From NCBI GenBank assembly GCA_024635995.1, contig JAGXHW010000012.1, positions 1 through 64,000 of the forward strand: a stretch of DNA of 64,000 bases. The letters are read 5' to 3'. The notes beneath the pieces were generated by a model that made no database searches, was not told where the DNA came from, and was given only the letters and a program-made list of their open reading frames with translations. The number at the start of each line of letters is the position of its first letter. The stretch's first letter is position 1. The position numbers and the translations under genes were made by a program. This DNA is from Clostridiaceae bacterium. GTDB taxonomy: Bacteria > Bacillota > Clostridia > Peptostreptococcales > Tindalliaceae. Positions 1 through 8,193 of this stretch are shown piece by piece.

Positions 1-112
1 TTCAACAACACCATTTTAAATATTCTAAGAGCTCTTAATTTTGAAAGTGCTTAATAAGCCTCGTATTGAAGCGACATTAGAACTGAAATATTCAGGCCAT
101 TCCTTTCAAAAC

Positions 113-610
113 TCAACATAGGCATTTTTCATACACTCCTCGATAAGGGTATTTTTCAGACAATTTCATAATGACAGACCTGGCCTTTTTGATAATCTTC
201 GCAGCAAGAAACACATATTTCAAACGAAATGTTTTTATTTGCTATCTGTATTCAGAGATGTCAAGGTAATCAAACTTAGATAACAGAAACAGATTGTACG
301 ATAACATCATCATTTGAAATACGGCTTCATTTGCCCAAAATGATTTTAGCAGAAGGTGGCCTACTGCCATGTCATATTTTGCTTCTTTGATGTAATTTTC
401 AGCATTACCCCGCTTATCTATACCTATGAAATATCCGCAGAGCATGGTCTTAATATGATTCATTTTGATTTTGTTTACAGAGTCACTCTCAAAGATGAGA
501 TTATTTTCAATCATCTCAAAAATGGCATTGTTTTTTACATTCTCTAGCAGAAGGAAAAGTCCTGCATTTGAGGTTAGATTTTTAGCATTAAAATCAATTT
601 TATTAATCAT
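113..610 (-). pseudogene. IS1380-family transposase remnant
   Basis: The minus strand reads as the N-terminus of an IS1380-type DDE transposase (from MINKIDFNAKN, with AAAGGAG just upstream of the ATG at 610). It jumps after FIGIDKR directly to the C-terminal part (GNAENYIKEAKYDM, then ANEAVFQMMMLSYNLFLL). An in-frame TAG at 242-244 follows SEYR, where family members carry Gln. The same frame then continues as IKTFRLKYVFLAAKII to a natural stop at 113-115. Family members are about 430-450 residues, so roughly 270 central residues with the catalytic core are missing. Both the deletion and the stop make it inactive. Identification is from recalled family sequence, not a search. Confidence 0.75.
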
Positions 611-700
611 AAGCCATCTCCTTTGCAGCGTTTCTATTGCTATATTCTTACCCAATGAGCAAGGCAAAAAAATATAAATAGGATCTTTCTGCTGTTATTT

Positions 701-723
701 TCTTTCACCCAATGGGTGAAAGA
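701..723. repeat. 10-bp inverted repeat upstream of the IS remnant
   Basis: TCTTTCACCC and GGGTGAAAGA form a perfect stem round a 3-base AAT loop, about 90 bp upstream of the transposase remnant. A second short inverted match flanks it (ATAAATAGGA near 675-684 and TCCTATTTAT near 793-802). These could be the remains of the element's upstream end, but I cannot fix its terminal repeats. Confidence 0.4.
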
Positions 724-841
724 TCGGTTTTGGCTTAATCATTATTACAGCTTGCTTTAAGGGCTATTTCGATGTCTCACACGTAGAATCTAGGTCCTAT
801 TTATCCTCCTTTTTCAAAATAAGCCGAATGACCGGCATCAT

Positions 842-1099
842 TTATCCTCCCGCTGATAAAAACCTCAGCCTGAATGCCTTTACATAATGAGTCACTGGTT
901 CTTCACTGCCTAGAAAGGTAATTTCTGTGCGTTGAAAGTGTAAAGATCCCATTTTTTCAATCCATGTCCTCTCAATGGTAACCAGACAATCATCGGAAAA
1001 ATAAATTTGACCTGTCGTTTTGCTTGTTACGCTTTTCAAATATGCCTCTATCTCGGTGATTGGCGCACTGCTTACAATTGTTTCTTGATAATTATCCAT
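842..1099 (-). CDS. Hypothetical protein (85 aa)
   Basis: Short reading frame with a good Shine-Dalgarno (GAGAGGTG, 4-5 nt before the ATG). The product is soluble, with no signal peptide, membrane segment or cysteine pair. It is mildly acidic at the start, and its middle looks like alternating beta strands (GQIYFSDDCLVTIERTW). I do not recognise the family. It stands alone between the IS remnant and a divergent membrane-protein gene, so context gives no function. The ribosome site and length support a real gene. Confidence 0.55.
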   Translation of the reverse strand: MDNYQETIVSSAPITEIEAYLKSVTSKTTGQIYFSDDCLVTIERTWIEKMGSLHFQRTEITFLGSEEPVTHYVKAFRLRFLSAGG

Positions 1100-1166
1100 G
1101 TTTCACCTCTCAAAAATATACTACCCAATGACAAAATGATTAAATGATAATGTTTATTAACTTGCC

Positions 1167-1195
1167 TTGACCTTTGCACATTCATCAGGTACAAT
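1167..1195 (+). promoter_or_regulatory. Sigma-A-type promoter
   Basis: TTGACC (1167-1172), a 17-bp spacer and TACAAT (1190-1195) give a good vegetative promoter facing the 105-aa gene at 1310. The predicted start near 1202 leaves a leader of about 105 nt. Assigned by motif only. Confidence 0.5.
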
Positions 1196-1309
1196 GAAGT
1201 GAGTCATTGAATTTCGAATTGCAATTTAGAATGTGTTCCAACTCATTATTAGGGTATCTATACAATACAGGGACATCAAAGTTATAACCTTGCCTTTGGA
1301 GGTGAAGAA

Positions 1310-1627
1310 ATGGATACAATTCTTTATTCTGTTCTAAGAATTACCGTTATGATCTTGATATTGCGAACTTTGTTTCGCCTGTTTGCTTATCCCAAAACAA
1401 AATCATTTCGGTTTAATATCAAGCAACGCGATCAAAAAACCTCAGTAGATGACAACGCCAGCCAGGAAACACACAAAAAAGCCTTTACTGCTGAAATGGT
1501 GATTGATAAAATACATGGTTCAAAAATCGCAAAACATCAGGCGTATATAATATTAGACAGCGATAATAATCCTGTGTATTTCAGTTCTTGGGACGATCGA
1601 CAATCATACATTCAAGAAAGCTTTTAA
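1310..1627 (+). CDS. Small membrane-anchored hypothetical protein (105 aa)
   Basis: Begins with ATG after GGAGGTG. Residues about 5-27 form one hydrophobic segment (LYSVLRITVMILILRTLFRL), followed by a basic, polar linker and a soluble C-terminal half (AEMVIDKIHGSKIAKHQAYI). The C-terminal part resembles the small cytoplasmic modules found behind a single N-terminal anchor in clostridial proteins, but I do not recognise a named family. It has its own promoter (1167-1195) and ends at a strong terminator, so it is a monocistronic unit. Confidence 0.6.
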   Translation: MDTILYSVLRITVMILILRTLFRLFAYPKTKSFRFNIKQRDQKTSVDDNASQETHKKAFTAEMVIDKIHGSKIAKHQAYIILDSDNNPVYFSSWDDRQSYIQESF

Positions 1628-1648
1628 CCTGATAACCACTGCTCATAA

Positions 1649-1681
1649 AAAACCTCGAAGATCTTACTTCGAGGTTTTGTT
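1649..1681. terminator. Bidirectional terminator
   Basis: AAAACCTCGAAG pairs perfectly with CTTCGAGGTTTT across a 6-nt loop, and T-rich flanks lie on both sides. It sits between the converging ends of the 105-aa gene (stop near 1627) and the HAD gene (stop at 1687), so it can serve both strands. Confidence 0.85.
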
Positions 1682-1686
1682 TTGTC

Positions 1687-2163
1687 TTATTTGTTTAACG
1701 TAGCCTTAATGCGCTTAGGATGTAAAAAAAGGTCCAGTGCTTTATGAATGTCCATCACAACAATGTCAGTTTTCTCAAATAATTTCCCATAACAGCCCTC
1801 ATCGCCTATGACTGCAATTGATAAGCCTGCGGTTTCACTCATCATTACATCATTATATCCATTTCCAATCGTCGCTGTAGATTCAGGGTTACTGCCAATA
1901 ATATATTTCTGCTTCATTACTCCAGCGTCACCATTTGTAAACCTTATGGTTTCAACCCCTGCGCCAGCCATTTGATTATCTACTGTTCCATAAGTGTCTC
2001 CTGTCAGAACTACCACCTTTACTACTTTACTTACTGCCATGAGTTTACGCTTTATACCTGGCACTAACACTCCATCCACAGCCAATGTACCGTTAAAATC
2101 AATAACTATTGTTTCAATAAACCGTTTTTCATCACCATGATAGTTAATTTTGATCACTGTCAT
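1687..2163 (-). CDS. HAD-superfamily hydrolase, soluble P-type-ATPase-like
   Basis: HAD-fold phosphohydrolase of about 158 aa. Visible motifs are DFNGTLA (motif I; the second Asp of the usual DxD is Asn), VVLTGDTYG (motif II) and GNGYND (motif IV). This compact form without a cap matches the 'soluble P-type ATPase' group (COG4087) related to the phosphorylation domain of metal-transporting ATPases. The substrate is unknown. An ATG at 2211 is also in frame, but only the ATG at 2163 has a proper AGGAGAG at 5 nt, so I use that. The lemA stop lies about 50 bp upstream, so the two are probably cotranscribed. Confidence 0.75.
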   Translation of the reverse strand: MTVIKINYHGDEKRFIETIVIDFNGTLAVDGVLVPGIKRKLMAVSKVVKVVVLTGDTYGTVDNQMAGAGVETIRFTNGDAGVMKQKYIIGSNPESTATIGNGYNDVMMSETAGLSIAVIGDEGCYGKLFEKTDIVVMDIHKALDLFLHPKRIKATLNK

Positions 2164-2214
2164 AACTCTCCTTACTTCAAACAGCCAGCTAACGACTGTC
2201 TTTTTGTTCATCTA

Positions 2215-2781
2215 TTAAAACTCAACTTTTACCGCTTCACGATCAGACGTTTCAACAGCTTCGAAGTATGGAATGTGATCAAACCCCATGAAACCGGCCA
2301 ATACGTTGCCAGGAAACGTTTGAATTTTAGTATTGTATTTCATGGTCGTATCGTTGTAAAATTGCCTGCTGTAAGCAATTTTATCTTCCGTTTCCGCCAA
2401 CTCCCCCTGCAGCTTGGAAAAATTCTCACTTGCTTTTAGCTCAGGATATGATTCAGCGACTGCGAACAATGATTTCAATGCCCCTGAAAGTGCATTCTCT
2501 GCCTGTTGTCGCTGTTCAATGGATTGTGCATTCAATGCTTCCGATCTTGCCTTCGTCACATTTTCGAAAGTTTCTTTTTCATGCGATGCATAACCTTTCA
2601 CTGTTTCAACCAAATTTGGGATAAGATCAGCTCTCCTCTTAAGCTGAACATCTATTTGTGCCCATGCGTTCTGAACAAAATTTCTTAATTTTATGGTGGA
2701 ATTGTAAAAACTAATCAAAGCAAATATCAACAGTGCAATTAATACAATTACAACTAATGTTACAGTTAACCCCATTGTCAT
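2215..2781 (-). CDS. lemA: LemA family protein
   Basis: One N-terminal membrane helix (about residues 5-27) is followed by the LemA helical bundle. Diagnostic stretches are [39 protein letters not shown] and [18 protein letters not shown], ending in a proline/aromatic segment ([15 protein letters not shown]). The family is a membrane-tethered coiled bundle of uncertain function, often encoded beside a TPM-domain protein, which is absent here. Three adjacent ATGs follow AAAGGAG; the middle one (2781) has the best spacing. The downstream HAD gene appears to share the transcript. Confidence 0.85.
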   Translation of the reverse strand: MTMGLTVTLVVIVLIALLIFALISFYNSTIKLRNFVQNAWAQIDVQLKRRADLIPNLVETVKGYASHEKETFENVTKARSEALNAQSIEQRQQAENALSGALKSLFAVAESYPELKASENFSKLQGELAETEDKIAYSRQFYNDTTMKYNTKIQTFPGNVLAGFMGFDHIPYFEAVETSDREAVKVEF

Positions 2782-2939
2782 CATCTCTCCTTTGATTTCT
2801 GTTCCATTGGTTTCATCCTTTACTTTGTTGAACCAACAAATTTCTTCGATAGTTCATCATACCATAAACTGTTAATGAATAAACAGGGTTACCCAGCGTC
2901 TTTATAATTAATTATACTTCAAAAGTTACTTCGGACAGC

Positions 2940-2970
2940 AAAAAAGCAGGATAGTATAAATACCCTGCAG
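2940..2970 (-). terminator. Terminator of the thioredoxin reductase operon
   Basis: Read on the minus strand, GCAGG...CCTGC forms a stem (2947-2951 with 2965-2969, extended by two A-T pairs past one mismatch) followed by TTTTTTGC. It lies 11 bp after the disulfide oxidoreductase stop codon. Confidence 0.65.
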
Positions 2971-2980
2971 CCTTTGTTCA

Positions 2981-3637
2981 CTATTGAACTGATATTTGTG
3001 TTTTTTCAATTTCTTCCATAAATACTTCCAGTGATTGATTGCCAACAAATTCATATTGGTCGTTAATCACAATTTTGGGAACACTGGAGACATCAAATTT
3101 TCCTGACAAATCATTAAAAGTTTGAGCTTCAATCATCTCAGCTTCCACGTGAGGGTTCATCAAAGCCAGTTTGTGCGCCTTTTCAACAGCTCCTGGGCAA
3201 TGAGGGCACCCCAGTGTAACAAAAACTTTGATGTTTACAGGTTTTGTGATAGCCGAAAGCCTGTCAGCCACTGCTTCAGGCAGAGGGATCCCCGCACCTG
3301 AAACCTCCAGTATACCTTTAACAAAAGAATTAATCTCATGGCCCGCAGGAATTCCATTGAACTTGATTCTTTGATACTCTTCCTTATGGTCAAGCAACAC
3401 GATGGATGGAACAACTTTCACTTGAAATTTTTCTGCAATATCTTTATTTTTATCTGCATCATAACGTTTTAAATGTAATTTATCACTGGTCTCAACCAAT
3501 TCATTTAAAAAACTGTCAGTTTCTTTGCAGGTTTCACATTCACTTTCTTTTGTAAACAAGGCAATGGTCACTTCCGTCTTCATGTTTTCGAATACTTGTT
3601 GCAATTGTGTTGTTACCTCTTTATTAAGCAATTTCAT
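2981..3637 (-). CDS. Two-domain thioredoxin-fold disulfide oxidoreductase (PDO-like)
   Basis: 218 aa made of two thioredoxin-fold units. The first carries the redox pair CETC near residues 34-37 and the cis-Pro loop VVPSIVLL. The second carries CPHC near residue 144 and VPKIVIN. This is the layout of protein disulfide oxidoreductases (and the N-terminal part of AhpF), glutaredoxin-like proteins of anaerobes and thermophiles. Its start overlaps the thioredoxin reductase gene by 14 nt, so the reductase is very likely its electron donor, giving a NADPH-driven dithiol relay. It could serve a peroxidase or a cytosolic thiol pool; no peroxidase is encoded nearby. Confidence 0.85.
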   Translation of the reverse strand: MKLLNKEVTTQLQQVFENMKTEVTIALFTKESECETCKETDSFLNELVETSDKLHLKRYDADKNKDIAEKFQVKVVPSIVLLDHKEEYQRIKFNGIPAGHEINSFVKGILEVSGAGIPLPEAVADRLSAITKPVNIKVFVTLGCPHCPGAVEKAHKLALMNPHVEAEMIEAQTFNDLSGKFDVSSVPKIVINDQYEFVGNQSLEVFMEEIEKTQISVQ

Positions 3638-4637
3638 TGATTAATTCCTCCTCATTTGATAAATAATTAATATATTCACTTGCTGACAATGCGGCTTTTG
3701 CCCCATCACCAGCAGCTATAACTATTTGTTTATAGTGGCCTTCCACAACATCACCTGCCGCAAATATCCCAGGTACATTTGTTTGCATTTTTGTGTCAGT
3801 CAATATCTCTCCACGATCATTCATTTCTACAAAACCGTTCACAAGTGAAGTATTTGGTGTATATCCCACTTCAACAAACACACCGTCTGCCTGAATGTCT
3901 CGCTCCACTTGAGTGTTCTTGTTTTTCACACGTACACCCTTGACTCTATTTTCCCCAAGAACTTCCAAGATTTGGGTTTCCAGATAAACGTCGATGTTAT
4001 CCAAATCGTTCATACGGTCAATCAGTATTTGATCTGCCCTGAGCAGACTACGATGAACAAGTGAAACCTTTTTAGCGATTTTTGACAAATCAATGGCAGC
4101 TTCAACCGCCGAGTTGCCTCCACCTGCAACTATCACTTCTCGATCCTGGAACAAAGGTCCATCACATATGGCACAATAAACAACCCCTTTTCCTGCTAAT
4201 CTGTTTTCACCTTTCACACCCAATGTGCGATGAGTGCTTCCAGTGGCAATAACAACCGTTTTTGCCCTGATGGCATTCCCCTTTTCCAGGACAACAAGCT
4301 TTGCCTTGCCTTGGTTACTAATTTCAATAACTTTTGTATCTTTTATCACAGATAAATCCAATGAGATGGCGTGATCATAAAACATATGGGAAAGTGCTTC
4401 ACCTGAAATAGAGGAGAATCCAGGATAATTTTCAACCGATGACGTATCATTCACTTGACCACCAATACTACTGCCTATCACGATGGTTTTCAAGCCTTTA
4501 CGCTGTGCGTAAATTCCAGCGCTTAATCCGGCAGGTCCTGCACCAACAATCACCACGTCAACGTAATTAGGCATGGTTTGTTCCGATACATTTTCATTTC
4601 TGTTATTCATAAATCCAACGTCAAACTGTAAATCCAT
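3624..4637 (-). CDS. trxB: Thioredoxin-disulfide reductase family flavoprotein
   Basis: FAD/NAD(P) pyridine nucleotide-disulfide oxidoreductase, about 337 aa. It shows an N-terminal FAD Rossmann motif (VIVGAGPAGLSAGIYAQRKG), the thioredoxin reductase active site CAICDG, a second dinucleotide motif (VAGGGNSAVEAAIDLS) and the C-terminal FAD motif GIFAAGDV. The NADPH-binding HRSLLRADQ stretch carries the basic residues expected for NADPH. A longer GTG start at 4646 exists, but the ATG at 4637 follows AGGAGTGAG at proper spacing. About 25 residues precede the FAD domain, longer than in E. coli TrxB. First gene of a two-gene operon with the PDO-like protein. Confidence 0.9.
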   Translation of the reverse strand: MDLQFDVGFMNNRNENVSEQTMPNYVDVVIVGAGPAGLSAGIYAQRKGLKTIVIGSSIGGQVNDTSSVENYPGFSSISGEALSHMFYDHAISLDLSVIKDTKVIEISNQGKAKLVVLEKGNAIRAKTVVIATGSTHRTLGVKGENRLAGKGVVYCAICDGPLFQDREVIVAGGGNSAVEAAIDLSKIAKKVSLVHRSLLRADQILIDRMNDLDNIDVYLETQILEVLGENRVKGVRVKNKNTQVERDIQADGVFVEVGYTPNTSLVNGFVEMNDRGEILTDTKMQTNVPGIFAAGDVVEGHYKQIVIAAGDGAKAALSASEYINYLSNEEELINEIA

Positions 4638-4700
4638 TAATCTCACTCCTGACTATAAGTTGCGCAAGTGACGCTACTTGAATTTTTGATTAAAAAATCA

Positions 4701-5438
4701 TTAATCGCTACCGTAACGGCTAATTATTTTACTTACAGCAGATTCTGATAATCCCCCAAAAAGATTTCCCAATTCTTTCAGGCTCAAGGTGCTCTCTATT
4801 CGGAACCTGCGAATCAACTGGTTTCGATAATGTTTATCCTTCTTAAGTTCCTCTTTTGTTAACATGCTGATATGAAGTAAATGTGTTAGCTTTTCTTGTG
4901 CATCTTCCTGAGTTTGAATGCAGTTATCACACTGATTCTGCACAATTTCATTCATTATGGTTATGTCTTCTCTTGTCTTAATGTCACTGACATCCAATGG
5001 TACCAGCGTGTCTTTATTCAACCCTCTGTAACAACAGAAACTGTTGTATGGATCCGGTCCGTTGTCATGAAAATTCGATCTTCGATGAATCAATGCCATC
5101 AAATTCAGCAATGCTTCTTTTGTTTCAATTATTTCGCTCCGATACCTGTCTTTAAACAGTTGTTCCGGACATTTAACATGCATAGCGTAAGCAATGTTGA
5201 TGCTCTTCATTATCTTCGAAATATCTCCTCCCTGAAGATTCAGAACAAGATGATATTCGTTAGGTTCAGACGCGCAATATGCATACAATTTAAATTGATA
5301 TTTTTCCTTAGCCTTTGACACGATCTTCAACCATTTTTCCCGGTCTTCCCGGCTTGTGAATAATGGCCTTTCGTTAGCACCTCGTTGAAAGATATGATAG
5401 ATACCATAAATGTGTTTTATTCTTGCCTGGCGAGCCAT
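4701..5438 (-). CDS. REP-type (Y1, IS200-like) transposase relative, probably catalytically altered
   Basis: The first 150 residues match the REP-associated/Y1 transposase fold: YHIFQRGANERPLF, FKLYAYC, GDISKIMKSINIAYA, LFKDRYRSEII. The C-terminus ends in a DnaA/HTH-like helix pair (SLKELGNLFGGLSESAVSKI), common in Firmicute members. The usual histidine-hydrophobic-histidine metal site reads NEYHLVL, so the first His is Glu. The stretch that normally reads YIHxNP reads LIHRRS. I infer loss of strand-transfer activity or domestication. Start ATG has AGGTG upstream. Upstream, on the minus strand, lies a GGGGACGGTAC stretch (5490-5500) resembling REP-type ends. Confidence 0.7.
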   Translation of the reverse strand: MARQARIKHIYGIYHIFQRGANERPLFTSREDREKWLKIVSKAKEKYQFKLYAYCASEPNEYHLVLNLQGGDISKIMKSINIAYAMHVKCPEQLFKDRYRSEIIETKEALLNLMALIHRRSNFHDNGPDPYNSFCCYRGLNKDTLVPLDVSDIKTREDITIMNEIVQNQCDNCIQTQEDAQEKLTHLLHISMLTKEELKKDKHYRNQLIRRFRIESTLSLKELGNLFGGLSESAVSKIISRYGSD

Positions 5439-5503
5439 CTAATCACCTGCCTTGATAGTTAGTATATACTAGAAAATCATGTTTGTCAAGTACCGTCCCC
5501 ATA

Positions 5504-6289
5504 TTAATTTGAATCTTCTTCCATCAGGCGAATCCACGTTCGGTCACCAATGCGAGAAATTGTAACAGTGGCGTCGAAAAACCTGCTCAAGACCTCAGAT
5601 GTTAGTATCTCTTCTGTGTTACCCTTTTCATAAACCTGGCCTTTCTTTAAGAGGAGTGTTTTGTTAAATACTGGTAAGATTTCTTCTGTTCGGTGTGTTA
5701 CATAGACCAACGTGGGCGCATTTGGTTCTCTCCCCAATTGATCAATGAATCTTAGTAAGTTTTCCCTGGCAAAGATGTCCAAGCCTGTACAGGGTTCATC
5801 CAATATCAATAATTGAGGTTTTGCCATCAATGCTCTGGCGATTAATACTTTTTGTTTTTCCCCCTGGGACAGTGTTTGATAAGTGCGGTGAGCAAATGCA
5901 CTGCAACCCAAATGGTTTAATAGACGCATTGCCTCATCCTGATCCTCATCTGAGGGATCTTCGAACAAACCAATCATGGCCTTCTTGCCACTGATGACAA
6001 TTTCAGTGGCTGTTTCTGTCACGTATAATTTTTCCTGCAATGATGTGCTAACCCACCCGATGAACTTTCTTAATTCTCGTAAATCATAGCTTCCAAATTG
6101 ACTACCCAACACTGTAACCTTCCCTGTAGAGGGAAAAAGATATCCATTGATCATGTTTAGCAATGTGGTTTTCCCCGATCCATTTAACCCAAGAATAGCC
6201 CAATGCTCTCCTTTACTAACTTTCCAGCTAATATTTTTCAACAGGTAATCCCTGCCTCTCCATAATGAAACATTTTCCAGATTAATCAT
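5504..6289 (-). CDS. ABC transporter ATP-binding protein (YlmA-like)
   Basis: Single nucleotide-binding domain of 261 aa. Walker A is GLNGSGKTT (about residues 34-42), the signature is LSQGEKQK, Walker B is LLILDEPCTGLD and the switch His is in YVTHRTEE. Overall it resembles the COG1119 / YlmA group, ATPases often encoded without a cognate permease. No membrane or binding protein is adjacent here either, so the partner is unknown. The start has AAAGGAG at a good distance. A stem-loop about 105 bp upstream (6394-6448) could act in its leader. Confidence 0.85.
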   Translation of the reverse strand: MINLENVSLWRGRDYLLKNISWKVSKGEHWAILGLNGSGKTTLLNMINGYLFPSTGKVTVLGSQFGSYDLRELRKFIGWVSTSLQEKLYVTETATEIVISGKKAMIGLFEDPSDEDQDEAMRLLNHLGCSAFAHRTYQTLSQGEKQKVLIARALMAKPQLLILDEPCTGLDIFARENLLRFIDQLGREPNAPTLVYVTHRTEEILPVFNKTLLLKKGQVYEKGNTEEILTSEVLSRFFDATVTISRIGDRTWIRLMEEDSN

Positions 6290-6393
6290 TTCTCTTTCTC
6301 CTTTAACAACGTATATAAATGATAGAAGTACCCCCCAGAATAAAAGAAAATAAACATGCTACTATTCTATCAGAAATAACAACTTTTTACACA

Positions 6394-6448
6394 AAAAGCC
6401 CCTTAATACCATCGTCTGTTGTGAAACCGGATAGTAAAAGAGGCCTTT
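6394..6448 (-). other. Stem-loop in the ylmA-like / EamA divergent region
   Basis: On the minus strand AAAGGCCTCTT pairs with AAGGGGCTTTT (11 bp, two G-U) over a loop of about 33 nt, followed by a short T run. It lies between two divergent genes and upstream of the ABC ATPase start, so it would be a leader attenuator or the end of an upstream transcript. The 315-bp region (6290-6604) otherwise shows only AT-rich sequence, with no convincing promoter hexamers. Confidence 0.35.
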
Positions 6449-6604
6449 GCAATCAAACATTACCATTTTTGCTAAAATAAACAAAAGTGTATGACCAGGC
6501 TTCGCATGAAACAATGTTTATCAAGTACAAAACCCTTTTAAAAAAACATTTTTTAGGTTATGCTGTAAAAAGGTTATCCTCTATTTATTAAAGGATGGAT
6601 ATAC

Positions 6605-7453
6605 ATGAATATTGCTACAAAAGCTCGATATCAGATGATGGCTGCCGCTTTTTTGTGGAGCCTCGGTGGTGTTTTAATCAAACTGGTTGAATGGAACCCA
6701 CTGGCAATCGCAGGCATGCGAAGCTTTATCGCTGCAATTGTCATTTTTCTGTTTCTCAAAAAGCCTGTGTTTACCTGGTCAAAAACACAGATTGGTGCTG
6801 CAGTGGCTTATGCTTGTGTGATGATTTTCTTTGTTACATCTACTCGTCTTACAACAGCAGCAAATGCTGCATTGTTTCAATTCACATCGCCCATTTACAT
6901 AGGTATTTTCAGCTTCTTTGTTTTACGGGAAAAAGTGACCCGTATTGATTGGATGGCCATACTGCTGGTTATGGTTGGTATGGGACTTTTCTTTCTGGAT
7001 GATTTAAGCTTTTCACATTTTTGGGGTAATGTTGTGGGCGTTTTTACAGGAATCAGTTTTGCAGTCATGGTACTCCTCTTAAGAAAACAGAAAGATGCCA
7101 GACCAATGGAATCTGTATTACTGGGAAACATATTGGCTGGAGTAATAACGCTTCCTTTTATGTTTCAGTCAATGCCCTCTGTCCCCAGTTGGATTGGATT
7201 GTTTTTGCTGGGTACCGTACAACTTGGCTTGGCCTATGTACTCTATGCCACTGCCGTCAAACACTTAAGCGCCATCGAGAGCGCTTTGATTCCGGTTATT
7301 GAACCTTTATTCAATCCAATATGGGTGTTACTATTCGTAGGTGAAACTCCTGGAATCTGGACATTCTTTGGTGGAGTTCTTGTGGTAGGTGGTGTCACTG
7401 GAAGGTATCTTTTCAACCTCAGATTACAAATTGCTGAACGAAAAAAAATATAA
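6605..7453 (+). CDS. EamA (DMT superfamily) transporter
   Basis: 282 aa with about ten hydrophobic segments in two repeated halves, the plan of the drug/metabolite transporter EamA family. Typical stretches are MMAAAFLWSLGGVLIK at the start, LTTAANAALFQFTSPIY in the first half and HLSAIESALIPVIEPLFNPI in the second. Substrates in the family are amino acids, nucleobases or drugs; nothing here fixes which. AAAGGATGG precedes the ATG. The tungstate-type permease starts 50 bp downstream on the same strand, so the three genes may form an operon. Confidence 0.85.
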   Translation: MNIATKARYQMMAAAFLWSLGGVLIKLVEWNPLAIAGMRSFIAAIVIFLFLKKPVFTWSKTQIGAAVAYACVMIFFVTSTRLTTAANAALFQFTSPIYIGIFSFFVLREKVTRIDWMAILLVMVGMGLFFLDDLSFSHFWGNVVGVFTGISFAVMVLLLRKQKDARPMESVLLGNILAGVITLPFMFQSMPSVPSWIGLFLLGTVQLGLAYVLYATAVKHLSAIESALIPVIEPLFNPIWVLLFVGETPGIWTFFGGVLVVGGVTGRYLFNLRLQIAERKKI

Positions 7454-7502
7454 TCAGTACGTCAATGGTCTGTCAAAACATATTTTTTGGAGGATTCCCA
7501 CC

Positions 7503-8192
7503 ATGCAAAACATTTTCGAAGGTATCAAAGATGCACTAATACTGCTCACCACATTGGATCCTGAGTTTTACGCCATTGTCCGGCTGTCATTGTTTGTCTC
7601 TTTGACAGCCACAGTATTAGCCAGTATTATTGCAATTCCGTCTGGCATTGTTATAGGAATAAAGGATTTTCCTGGCAAAAAAATAATCATACGAGTTATT
7701 TATACTTTAATGAGCATGCCTCCGGTTGTTATTGGTTTAATCATTTTTCTGTTATTATTACGAAGCGGCCCATTTGGCCATTACCGCCTGAATTTCACAC
7801 CCACTGCCATGATCATTGCCCAATTCTGTTTAGTAACCCCCATCATTACGGGTGTGGTCGTTAATGGTACAAAAGAGAGGGGTCAGGACATTCGGGAACT
7901 GGCCAGAACCTTCGGTGCATCACGAACCCAAACCCTATGGCTGTTGATCAGAGAACTTAGAATAAACATCATGTCAGCCATCGTAACAGGGTATGGTCGT
8001 GCCATTTCAGAAGTTGGTGCAGTAATGGTTGTAGGCGGTAATATCAGAGGCCATACACGTGTCATGACCACCACCATCGCCATGCTTCGAAACATGGGAG
8101 AATACTCACTAGCCATCGCAACGGGCATCGTGTTACTTCTTATCTCCTTTTTTATAAATTCATTGCTATATTACTGGCAACAGGAGCGATAA
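7503..8192 (+). CDS. tupB: Tungstate-type ABC transporter permease TupB
   Basis: 229-aa integral membrane protein with about five or six helices and the permease EAA-like loop ELARTFGASRTQTLWLLIRE. The stretch GRAISEVGAVMVVGGNIRGHTRVMTT is the family's conserved segment near the C-terminus. Length and sequence fit the TupB/COG4662 group (tungstate or molybdate uptake). The ATG at 7503 follows GGAGG; an in-frame start at 7389 would overlap the EamA gene. The ATPase gene follows after one base. The binding protein TupA, which normally leads the operon, is not present. Confidence 0.85.
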   Translation: MQNIFEGIKDALILLTTLDPEFYAIVRLSLFVSLTATVLASIIAIPSGIVIGIKDFPGKKIIIRVIYTLMSMPPVVIGLIIFLLLLRSGPFGHYRLNFTPTAMIIAQFCLVTPIITGVVVNGTKERGQDIRELARTFGASRTQTLWLLIRELRINIMSAIVTGYGRAISEVGAVMVVGGNIRGHTRVMTTTIAMLRNMGEYSLAIATGIVLLLISFFINSLLYYWQQER

Positions 8193-8193
8193 T

